DNA of 64,000 nucleotides. It comes from Roseibium aggregatum IAM 12614. Lineage in GTDB: Bacteria > Pseudomonadota > Alphaproteobacteria > Rhizobiales > Stappiaceae. The DNA is taken from the NCBI RefSeq assembly GCF_000168975.1, contig NZ_AAUW01000023.1:58770-122769 (forward strand), written 5' to 3'. Under the pieces are notes generated by a model, which saw only the letters and a program-made list of their open reading frames with translations, had not been told where the DNA came from and ran no database searches. Made by a program: the position numbers and the translations under genes. The stretch's first letter is position 1; every line of letters starts with the position of its first letter. Of the stretch, positions 9,268 to 17,150 are shown one piece after another.

Positions 9268-10500
9268 TTAGTCGGCGTTGCCGACGATCGACGCGAACGT
9301 TGCCTGTGCGTCTTCAGCAGTCATGGACGGGTTGTTGAAGAACTCGACGAACAGGTCGTTGACCTGGGTCAGGCTGTCGGCGGACATCAGCTGGTCCGGA
9401 GACTGGATGACATTGCCCTTGGCCAGGATATCGAGGCCCTTCTTCATGCAGTCGTTTGCAGCCGCCAGATCGACGTCGCCGCGCACGGGCAGCGAGCCCT
9501 TCTTGAGGTTGAAGGCAACCTGCGTTTCCGGGGAGAGCATGACCTTCGCCAGTTCGCCCTGGGCTTCGGTGATGGCCGGGTCGTCCACTTTCGGGAAGTA
9601 GAACGCGTCACCGCCGGTCATGATGACCTCGTTGACGCCGAGGCCGGGCAGGCAGGTGTAGTCCTCGCCGGCAACCTGATTGGCGACCTGGAACTCGCCC
9701 TGCGCCCAGTCACCCATGATCTGGCCTGCAGCCTTGCCGGTGATGACCATGGTGGTGGCATCGTTCCAGCCCTGGACGTTGGAGTCCTTGGACATGTCGC
9801 GAGCGGTCGCGGCGGCCTGGAAAACCTTTGCCAGTTCATCGCTGGCGGCAAGCTCGGCATCCTTCTCGCCGAAAATCTTTGTATAGGCTTCCGGTCCGGC
9901 GAGCGCGGTCAGAAGCACCTGGAACGCCAGGGTCGTCTGCCAGGGTTGCTGGCCCATCGCCAGCGGCACGATGCCCGCCGCTTCAAGCTTCGGTGCGGCA
10001 GCTGCGTATTCGTCCCAGTTGGTCGGAACCGCCAGTCCGTTGTCCTCGAACACCTTGTTGTTGAGCCACAGCCACTGCTGCGAATGGATGTTGACCGGCA
10101 CGCAATAGATCCGGCCGTCCAGCGTGCAGCTATCGAGCAGACTGGAGGGATGGATGACTTCTTTCCAGTTGCCTTCCTCCGCAATGTCCGTGAGGTCGCG
10201 CATCAGGCCGGCTTCCACCAGTTCCTCGGCCTGGCGGCCATGGTTGAACTGGGTGGCGCCCATCGGGTCGCCGCCAGTGATGCGGCTGATCATGATCGGC
10301 CGGGCTGTGCCGCCGGAGCCGGCAATGGCGCCGTCGACCCACTTGTTGCCGGTGGCGTCGAATGCCTTGGCGAATTCAGCGACCGCAGCCGCTTCGCCGC
10401 CGGATGTCCACCAGTGGGTGACTTCCAGGTCAGTCGCATTTGCGGCCGTGGCTGCGCAAAGGGCGGTGGTAGCTGCAAAAACTGCACGTAGTGCTTTCAT
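9268..10500 (-). CDS. ABC transporter sugar-binding protein
   Basis: Periplasmic solute-binding protein of the maltose-type family (cluster B), 410 aa. A signal peptide (KALRAVFAATTALCAATAANA) precedes a mature start at TDLEVTHWWTSGGE, typical of binding proteins for oligosaccharides and xylosides. Two adjacent ATGs are possible; the second (10500) has GGAGG at normal spacing, while the first is too close to it. It is the first gene of the operon and lies downstream of two LacI-type operators. The ligand is not determinable, but the GH43 xylosidase in the same operon makes xylo-oligosaccharides a good guess. Confidence 0.93.
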   Translation of the reverse strand: MKALRAVFAATTALCAATAANATDLEVTHWWTSGGEAAAVAEFAKAFDATGNKWVDGAIAGSGGTARPIMISRITGGDPMGATQFNHGRQAEELVEAGLMRDLTDIAEEGNWKEVIHPSSLLDSCTLDGRIYCVPVNIHSQQWLWLNNKVFEDNGLAVPTNWDEYAAAAPKLEAAGIVPLAMGQQPWQTTLAFQVLLTALAGPEAYTKIFGEKDAELAASDELAKVFQAAATARDMSKDSNVQGWNDATTMVITGKAAGQIMGDWAQGEFQVANQVAGEDYTCLPGLGVNEVIMTGGDAFYFPKVDDPAITEAQGELAKVMLSPETQVAFNLKKGSLPVRGDVDLAAANDCMKKGLDILAKGNVIQSPDQLMSADSLTQVNDLFVEFFNNPSMTAEDAQATFASIVGNAD

Positions 10501-10563
10501 CATTTCCTCCCATCGAACGTGGTTTGTCCGATTGTCCTCACTATGCGGCCTCCACCGCATTTT

Positions 10564-10577
10564 TGTAATCGATTACA
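10564..10577. promoter_or_regulatory. LacI-type operator 1
   Basis: Perfect palindrome TGTAATCGATTACA with the central CG characteristic of LacI/GalR-family operators. It lies in the divergent region between the binding-protein gene (64 bp away) and the LacI-family regulator. Its centre is 31 bp, about three helical turns, from an identical second site. Confidence 0.88.
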
Positions 10578-10594
10578 TCTTATTGTGTGCTATA

Positions 10595-10608
10595 TGTAAT
10601 CGATTACA
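10595..10608. promoter_or_regulatory. LacI-type operator 2
   Basis: Second exact copy of TGTAATCGATTACA. Phased dual operators suggest cooperative binding by the adjacent regulator, probably repressing both the sugar operon and its own gene. Confidence 0.88.
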
Positions 10609-10733
10609 TTTCATCATTCTCGGGAAATGGTCTTGAGTCAACCCGGAATGTAGGGCCTGACACCCACAAGGACGAACAAGACAGGGCGGCGGCAACAGTC
10701 CAGGCGCCTGTGTGAGAAAAACCGGAGCAGGCC

Positions 10734-11768
10734 TTGGCCCAGAAAATTGCAAGAATTCAGGATGTTGCCCGCGAGGCGGGCGTATCGACGGCGACTGTCA
10801 GCCGGGCGCTCAGCAATCCCGAACTTTTGACCGAGGCAACCCGCCAAACCGTGTTTGCGGCCATTCGGTCCACGGGATACCGGGTCAACCGGGCGGCACG
10901 CAACCTGCGCACCCAGCAGGCAGGCGCTATTCTCGTTCTGGTGCCCAACCTCGGGAATCCCTTCTTTTCCCAGATCCTGGCCGGCATCAGCGCTGCCTTC
11001 GGCAGCCGGGACTATTCCGTCCTCATTGCCGACACGAAGGATCACACCACGGGTGGAAAACACGTGGTCGACTACTTTCTGGATGCCCAGATCGACGGGA
11101 TGATCTGTCTGGACGGTGCCATCTCGCCCCAGGAATTGCAGCTTTTCGAGGACAACGGCGTTTCGGGAAAGATCGTCTTTGCCTGTGAATGGGCGCACGA
11201 CGTCGCGTTGCCGTCCGTACGCAGCGACAACGTTCGCGGGGCGCAGCTGGCCGTCCGGCATCTTTATGATCTCGGCCACCGCAAGATCGCCCATATCACG
11301 GGGCCGCAGGAAAACGTCCTCACCCACGCCCGGCGCGAAGGCATGATGGCCGAGCGGGCCCGACTGGAGCTGCCCGCACGGGAAGAATGGATCATTCGTG
11401 GCGACTTTTCGCTGGAATCCGGCCGGAGGGCAGGCGAGCAGATCCTGGCGATGAATGATCGTCCCACTGCGGTCTTCTGCTGCTCGGACCAGGTCGCTTT
11501 CGGGTTGATGTCGACCCTGACCGCGAACGGCTTGCGCGTGCCGGAGGACATCTCGGTCGTCGGCTTCGATGACATCGAGCTGTCGGAGTTTTATGTCCCG
11601 GCTCTTACAACCGTTCGTCAGGACAGGCGGGCGCTCGGCGCCAGGGCCGTCTCCCTGCTTCTGGACTGTATCGACGCTTCCCATACCGAACAGGCCGCTA
11701 CAACCGAACCGGTCATCGTCGACGTGAATCTGGTTGTACGCGCCAGCGCGGCAGCTCCCAATTGGTGA
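10734..11768 (+). CDS. LacI family transcriptional regulator
   Basis: DNA-binding repressor of 344 aa. The N-terminal LacI helix-turn-helix reads RIQDVAREAGVSTATVSRAL, followed by the hinge (YRVNRAARNLRTQQ) and a periplasmic-binding-protein-like ligand domain ending with the conserved VVGFDDIE segment. The start is a TTG preceded by GGAG; no ATG fits the family N-terminus. Divergent from the sugar operon with two identical operators between them, it is the obvious local regulator, probably released by the transported sugar or a metabolite of it. Confidence 0.93.
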   Translation: MAQKIARIQDVAREAGVSTATVSRALSNPELLTEATRQTVFAAIRSTGYRVNRAARNLRTQQAGAILVLVPNLGNPFFSQILAGISAAFGSRDYSVLIADTKDHTTGGKHVVDYFLDAQIDGMICLDGAISPQELQLFEDNGVSGKIVFACEWAHDVALPSVRSDNVRGAQLAVRHLYDLGHRKIAHITGPQENVLTHARREGMMAERARLELPAREEWIIRGDFSLESGRRAGEQILAMNDRPTAVFCCSDQVAFGLMSTLTANGLRVPEDISVVGFDDIELSEFYVPALTTVRQDRRALGARAVSLLLDCIDASHTEQAATTEPVIVDVNLVVRASAAAPNW

Positions 11769-12211
11769 AACCCGGTCTCTTCGTGGGACACTCGCGAAAA
11801 GGTGAGACAATTCCGTGGCTTACGAACCAGTGCCGGTTGTGCCGATGCGATGCCTGGCAAGTTGATCAGTGAAACGGCGCAACTTGAAGCCGGGTCAAAG
11901 TTTAATTGATACAACTTTACGTCGATGTGGGAAGGAACACTAGGGGCTGGCTGATTACATCTTTCCAGCTCGCAGTCGGGTCACCTGAACCCTTCACTTT
12001 GCTAGTCGAACGAATAAGCCATGCCGGTAAAATATGCATGCTAGGCAAATATTTCCTGGAGATGCGCTTCGTTTGATTTCGGTATTATTATATTTCTATT
12101 TGAAAAAGTAATTTTGCTTACATGTTTATTGTAATTTATGGCGGGGGTTTAGCAATTAGTTAACTTGAACATGTCACTCTAGATAGTACCGTCAATTTTT
12201 GGGTGATAAAA
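11769..12211. other. AT-rich intergenic region
   Basis: About 440 bp without a convincing gene. From about 11920 it is markedly AT-richer than its surroundings. It probably carries the promoter of the binding-protein/GGDEF-EAL pair; no clear -35/-10 pair, operator or terminator could be named. Confidence 0.5.
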
Positions 12212-13015
12212 ATGCGTAGACTGGCATTTGCCTTGGCATTGTCCCTTTGCACGTTCTTCCTACAGAGTGATCCTTCTTCGGCGCAATCTTCGCTCAATGT
12301 TGTTGGTACAGGCGACGGCCTTGAAATGCTTCAGGAAATTGGGGTTGGCTTCACCGAAAAATACCCCGATATCAATCTTGAAATTCCGCCGAGCATCGGC
12401 TCTGGTGGCGGCATCGCAGCCGTCAGCTCGGGCACGGAACGCCTTGGCCGGGTCGCGCGCGCGCTGAAGGACAGCGAGGTGGAATACGGCCTCGTTTATC
12501 TGCCGATTGCAAAAATCCCCAGCGCAATCTTCACGCATCCCTCCACCGGCGTCGAAGCTGTGACCAGTGATGAACTCGTCAGGCTGTATACGGGTGAGAT
12601 CACGAACTGGTCCGAATTGGGTGGTGCAGACCTGCGCGTTCGCCTTGTCCGGCGCGAAGATGCGGACAGCACCTTGCAGGTGTTGCGGGCGACCATGCTG
12701 GGCTGGACAGACCTGGAATTCTCGCCACGCTCGAAAACGGCCCTGACCACCCAGGACTCAATTTCCAGTGCCCGGGAAGTCGAGGGGGCGATTGCCTTCG
12801 GCCCGTATTCGAAACCGCTCGAAGACGGCCTGACCGTCTTGAAAATTGACGGTCACCATCCGACCGACCCCGAATACCCGAGTTCGGTGACCCTTGCGCT
12901 GATCTACAAGGAAGGCACGCTCGATGAGGACATGAAAGCCTTCATCGACTACGCGCAGTCCGGTCAGGCTCACACATTGATCAGCAACTACGGTGGTGTT
13001 CCCATCGGAAACTAA
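12212..13015 (+). CDS. PstS-like periplasmic substrate-binding protein
   Basis: Secreted binding protein of 267 aa. A signal peptide (MRRLAFALALSLCTFF...SSAQ) is followed by a fold resembling phosphate-binding PstS proteins: an early LNVVGTGDGLEMLQEI strand-helix, a Ser/Gly-rich SIGSGGGIAAVSSG ligand loop, and the LVRLYTGEITNWSELGG motif common to PstS-like proteins. No ABC permease or ATPase is nearby; the gene ends 14 bp before a membrane GGDEF-EAL gene. A role as the ligand-sensing partner of that enzyme is therefore more likely than transport (inference). The ligand is unknown. A GTG three codons upstream is an alternative start. Confidence 0.82.
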   Translation: MRRLAFALALSLCTFFLQSDPSSAQSSLNVVGTGDGLEMLQEIGVGFTEKYPDINLEIPPSIGSGGGIAAVSSGTERLGRVARALKDSEVEYGLVYLPIAKIPSAIFTHPSTGVEAVTSDELVRLYTGEITNWSELGGADLRVRLVRREDADSTLQVLRATMLGWTDLEFSPRSKTALTTQDSISSAREVEGAIAFGPYSKPLEDGLTVLKIDGHHPTDPEYPSSVTLALIYKEGTLDEDMKAFIDYAQSGQAHTLISNYGGVPIGN

Positions 13016-13029
13016 CGCAATTGGTTCAC

Positions 13030-15921
13030 ATGATACGTCACTCGTCCCTCCTCTGGCATTACACATACGGCGCCGTTTTCACGGCGGTGTGTGCTTTTGC
13101 CGGTCTTATCGGGCTGGTTGCGTTTCAGCTTGAAGACAGCATGCAGCGGCAGGAATCCGAGTTGCTCGAGCTTTCCCGGGTCCGGCTTGTGGAAACCCTG
13201 AATGCTGATGTGAAACTTGCCGGCACCCGCATGGAGTTCCTGTTCCAGGACAGACTGCGCCGGATAGATGCCCTGTCCGAAAGGGTCGACACCGCCAAGG
13301 CCGTTGAATCCCGCAATGTGGTCGCTATGTCGGAACTCCTCGGTCCGGCGGCGAAACTGGCGGATGTGGACGGCATCGTCATACTGGACGAGGAAGGCCA
13401 TGTGATCGGTGCTTCCTCTTATTCGGCGGATCTCGTCGAGCTGGGCTCGAAGATGCAGAGCCTGAGCTTCTTCGGCGAGGTTTCAAAATCGCTGAAAGAA
13501 AGTTTTCCAGGACAGAAATTGACCTACTCCGGCATCTTGCCACGGACCGAAACGGGCGTGTTCGTACCCGGAGACAAGGTCAACGAAGTTTCACAGATCG
13601 CCTTCGTCCCCGTTTTTGACGACTTCGGCTATGTGATCGGCGGTCTGGTTGCGCAGCGCTGGCTGCGGCCCGAAGAACCGCTTCTGGCGGATCTTGCCAA
13701 GATCAATTCCTTTGAAATGGCGATCGTCTTCGACGGCAAGATAATCTCCACCGCGAATTTCAGCGGCGATCTGCCTGACCTGGCGCGGTCTCCGGAAACA
13801 CCGAATATCACCGTCGACGGTGCCCACGTGATCGAATGCGGCGTTCCTGTCGTTCCAGTCACTGTCTGTGCGATGACGCCCATCGAGGCGCTGACCGAAG
13901 TTCAGAACAAACTGACGCGCATCGGTACGGAAGAAGAAGCCAAGCTGCTCAGGCGGCTGTTTCTGTTCGGTCTGATTGCGCTGGTGGCCTTTGCCGGGGT
14001 CGCCTATCTGATGTCCCGGCAGATTACCCGGCCGCTGACCAAGATTACCCGGGTCCTGACCGGCATTGCCGCGGGCGACTTCGAAAGCGAGGTCGTGGGG
14101 ACGGGACGTCAGGATGAAGTCGGCGACATTGCTCGCTCCGTCGTTTCGCTGCAGCGGTCGGTGAAAGAGCGCGACGCCTTGCGCGAGCACGTGCACGAGA
14201 AAAACTCTATCCTGCGTTCTCAGGAAGCCCAGTTGCGGGAGCAGAACGTCCTGTTTGACGCAGCGCTCAACAACATGTCGCATGGCCTGTGCATGTACGA
14301 TGCAAATGGCCGGCTGATCGTCTCGAACCAGCGGTACGCGGAATTGTTCCAGCTTGAGCCAGGCAAGGTAAAGCCGGGCATGACGGCCGCCCAGCTTGCC
14401 ACGCTGCAGAAGGTGGAGGCCGTCGAAACCGGGGACAGCGCGCTCTACGAGTCCCGGCTGCCGGATCACAGGTATGCAAGCGGCTCGCAAAGCACGGAAA
14501 TGGTGAAGATCAGCTCCGGCCGGATCGTTCTGACCACCCGCCAGCCTCTGGCGGAAGGTGGCTGGGTTGCGATTTCCGAGGATATCACCGAGAGGCAGGA
14601 AGCGCGTGACCGGCTGGCGTTCCTGGCGCGTCACGACCTTCTGACCCAGTTGCCGAACCGTATCGAGTTCCGCGACCAGTTGGACATGCTGTTGAACCAG
14701 CAGATGGTCAAGGGCGGTGAGTTCGCGATTCTTTGCCTCGATCTGGACGAGTTCAAGACAGTCAACGACAGCCTTGGCCATCCCATTGGCGACGAATTGC
14801 TGCGTCAGGTGGCAGAGCGTCTGCGCAAGTTGATCGGCCGCAAGGATGTTGTGGTTCGCCTGGGGGGCGACGAATTCGCGATCCTCACCGGTCTGCCGTC
14901 CAGGCTAAAGGATGTCGAGGAACTGGCCCAGTCCGTCATCTGGGAGATTTCCCAGCCGTTCCAGATTACGGACCATGAAATCGTCATCGGCGTCAGTATC
15001 GGCATTACCATTGCCAGGGCCGACGGCACCGCGGGAGACGAACTGTTCAAGCAGGCGGATCTTGCGCTTTACCGGGCCAAGGAAGACGGCCGCAACACCT
15101 ATCGCTTCTTCGAGACGGACATGGGCACGGCCGTCAACGACAGGCGTGAACTCATTACCGATCTCAGAACCGCAGTCGCCAATGGCGAACTGGAGCTTTA
15201 CTTCCAGCCGCAATACACGCTCGCCGATGACCGGATTTCCGGTTTCGAAGCGCTTGTGCGCTGGAACCATCCGAAGCGGGGCATGGTCTCCCCTGCGGAT
15301 TTCATTCCGCTTGCCGAGGATACGGGCCTGATCAGCCAACTGGGCGAGTGGGTGCTGATGGAAGCCTGCCGGATTGCGGCCAAATGGCCGGATCATTTGC
15401 GGGTCGCGGTCAATCTGTCCCCCCGGCAGCTACGCGGCCATGCCTTCGGCCCGGTGTTGATAGATGCCCTGGTGCAAACGGGCCTCAAGGCAGATCGGCT
15501 GGAGCTGGAAGTGACCGAAAGTGTGCTTCTGACGGACTCCGAAGACGTTCTGGACTCGCTGCATCAGGCCAAGTCGCTGGGCGTGAAGGTGTCCATGGAC
15601 GATTTCGGCACCGGCTATTCCTCGCTCAGCTACCTGCGCCGGTTCCCGTTCGACAAGATCAAGATCGACCAATCCTTCGTCCGGTCGATGGCATATTCGG
15701 ACGATTCCATTTCGATCGTGAAGGCGGTCATCGAACTCGCCAACAATCTCAACATGACCACCACTGCCGAAGGTGTAGAAACGAGACAGCTTCTCGACAT
15801 GCTGACCGAAATCGGCTGCACCGAGGCGCAGGGCTATTATCTGGGCAGGCCCATGCCGGTCGACAGCACCGAAGACCTGATTTTTGCCGGAGAGCGGTCG
15901 CTGACAACGGCCGCCCAGTAG
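13030..15921 (+). CDS. Membrane diguanylate cyclase/phosphodiesterase (HAMP-PAS-GGDEF-EAL)
   Basis: Multidomain c-di-GMP enzyme of 963 aa. Order: transmembrane helix (about 8-33), periplasmic sensor region (about 35-305), second transmembrane helix (about 308-330), HAMP (about 330-382), PAS (about 405-520), GGDEF and EAL. The GGDEF motif is intact (RLGGDEF, about residue 612), as is EAL (GFEALVRW, about 739) together with DDFGTGYSS (about 856), so both cyclase and phosphodiesterase activity are possible. It probably forms an operon with the upstream periplasmic binding protein, which may control it through the periplasmic domain. A TTG three codons upstream is an alternative start. Confidence 0.93.
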   Translation: MIRHSSLLWHYTYGAVFTAVCAFAGLIGLVAFQLEDSMQRQESELLELSRVRLVETLNADVKLAGTRMEFLFQDRLRRIDALSERVDTAKAVESRNVVAMSELLGPAAKLADVDGIVILDEEGHVIGASSYSADLVELGSKMQSLSFFGEVSKSLKESFPGQKLTYSGILPRTETGVFVPGDKVNEVSQIAFVPVFDDFGYVIGGLVAQRWLRPEEPLLADLAKINSFEMAIVFDGKIISTANFSGDLPDLARSPETPNITVDGAHVIECGVPVVPVTVCAMTPIEALTEVQNKLTRIGTEEEAKLLRRLFLFGLIALVAFAGVAYLMSRQITRPLTKITRVLTGIAAGDFESEVVGTGRQDEVGDIARSVVSLQRSVKERDALREHVHEKNSILRSQEAQLREQNVLFDAALNNMSHGLCMYDANGRLIVSNQRYAELFQLEPGKVKPGMTAAQLATLQKVEAVETGDSALYESRLPDHRYASGSQSTEMVKISSGRIVLTTRQPLAEGGWVAISEDITERQEARDRLAFLARHDLLTQLPNRIEFRDQLDMLLNQQMVKGGEFAILCLDLDEFKTVNDSLGHPIGDELLRQVAERLRKLIGRKDVVVRLGGDEFAILTGLPSRLKDVEELAQSVIWEISQPFQITDHEIVIGVSIGITIARADGTAGDELFKQADLALYRAKEDGRNTYRFFETDMGTAVNDRRELITDLRTAVANGELELYFQPQYTLADDRISGFEALVRWNHPKRGMVSPADFIPLAEDTGLISQLGEWVLMEACRIAAKWPDHLRVAVNLSPRQLRGHAFGPVLIDALVQTGLKADRLELEVTESVLLTDSEDVLDSLHQAKSLGVKVSMDDFGTGYSSLSYLRRFPFDKIKIDQSFVRSMAYSDDSISIVKAVIELANNLNMTTTAEGVETRQLLDMLTEIGCTEAQGYYLGRPMPVDSTEDLIFAGERSLTTAAQ

Positions 15922-16081
15922 GGTTCCAACAGCTTCCCGGCAGCGTTGTTCCAACCCCTTACGCCTTCTCCTGACAGCAGTCAAAATGGCAGCGTGGCCG
16001 AAGACCGGCCACCGGTTGCCGGTACGCTTTGACCGGGCCCTGGCCGAAGGCTCTTTGTGGGCTCTGGCACTATCGCGGGTT

Positions 16082-17098
16082 TCAGCCGGCCGAGGCCGAG
16101 TTGAACGGGGCGGAAGCCTTGCGGAGGAGGTTCCCGGCAAGGGCCAGCAGGCCGCTGTCTTCTTCCGCCACGAAGAACGGATCGGCGTAGAAAGTCGCCC
16201 CGGCGTTCAGCGCGATCTCCCGCATGGCGTCGACATGGGACGGTGCACCAGCTGAATAGACGACATGATCGGACGTCAGCGGGCCGGCAAGTTCGTGCGG
16301 GCGGGCAGCGCTGACCGTCTCGCCATCCCCGTCGCTTGCCGTCAGGGTGATGGGAATGCCCCGGCTCTGCAGCCAGCGGACTGCGTCGCGCATATAGATC
16401 CCGTCCCGCGTCCTCGATCCGGCGATGATCCGGATTTCACGGTCGGGCTGCCCGAGGCTCGCCGCAACGGCAATCGACCAGATCGGCGCAAAACCGGTGC
16501 CGGTCGAGGTGAGCAGGATCGGGTTCGGCTGCCGCCGCAGGAACGCGTTGCCGAAGGGCCCGCGCAGTTTCACGGCATGACCCTTGGCAATCTCCTTGCC
16601 CAGTTTCGAGGACACGACGCTGTCCGGATACACCTTGACGTGAAACACAAGGACATTTTCTTCCGCATCCAGGTTGAGCGGCGTCGTCGGGCTGTAGTCG
16701 CGCGGCGGATAACCGGCAAAGGTTGCGCGCAGATATTGGCCCGGGAGCCAGGGAACCGGCCGCGCTGTCCTGATGCGGACTTCCAGGTAGTCGTCCTTGA
16801 TCGACCGGATGCTTTCCACCGTGCCCTTGGTCGTCTTCACGAGCGGTACCGGATCGAACGCAATCTCCGCATCCCCTTCCAGAACCGACAAGCACCCGAG
16901 CACCGTGTCCTTTTCCCTCGTCCCCATGTCGTCGATCTGGCCGCTCAAGACACGTACGCGGCAGGTTTCGCATTGGCCGGAACAACAGTCGTGCGGAATG
17001 ACAAGACGCCCGCCGAGGCCAGCGTCGATCAGCGTGTCGCCGACATTGGCCTTGATGGCCTTCCCGTTGATGGTGACCGTGCAGGTGCTTTTCGACAT
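16082..17098 (-). CDS. 2Fe-2S ferredoxin/flavin oxidoreductase (FNR-type electron transfer protein)
   Basis: Soluble reductase of 338 aa. The N-terminal plant-type ferredoxin domain has the cysteine set HDCCSGQCETC plus a later LGC. The middle FAD domain carries RDYSPT, and the C-terminal NAD(P) domain has LTSTGTGFAP. The architecture matches reductases of ring oxygenases (BenC/phenol hydroxylase type). No oxygenase is adjacent; instead the gene lies 52 bp downstream of a cytochrome b561/haem fusion in the same orientation, so it may pass electrons from NAD(P)H to that membrane protein or the reverse (inference). Confidence 0.88.
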   Translation of the reverse strand: MSKSTCTVTINGKAIKANVGDTLIDAGLGGRLVIPHDCCSGQCETCRVRVLSGQIDDMGTREKDTVLGCLSVLEGDAEIAFDPVPLVKTTKGTVESIRSIKDDYLEVRIRTARPVPWLPGQYLRATFAGYPPRDYSPTTPLNLDAEENVLVFHVKVYPDSVVSSKLGKEIAKGHAVKLRGPFGNAFLRRQPNPILLTSTGTGFAPIWSIAVAASLGQPDREIRIIAGSRTRDGIYMRDAVRWLQSRGIPITLTASDGDGETVSAARPHELAGPLTSDHVVYSAGAPSHVDAMREIALNAGATFYADPFFVAEEDSGLLALAGNLLRKASAPFNSASAG

Positions 17099-17150
17099 GT
17101 CTGATTACATCCGTTGAAAAAACGTCAGGGGAGGACGGAAAAGGCGGGGC

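Noticed and set aside
10638..11810. Minus-strand frame of 390 codons opposite the LacI gene
   Set aside because: Shadow; the opposite strand has a full LacI protein with helix-turn-helix.
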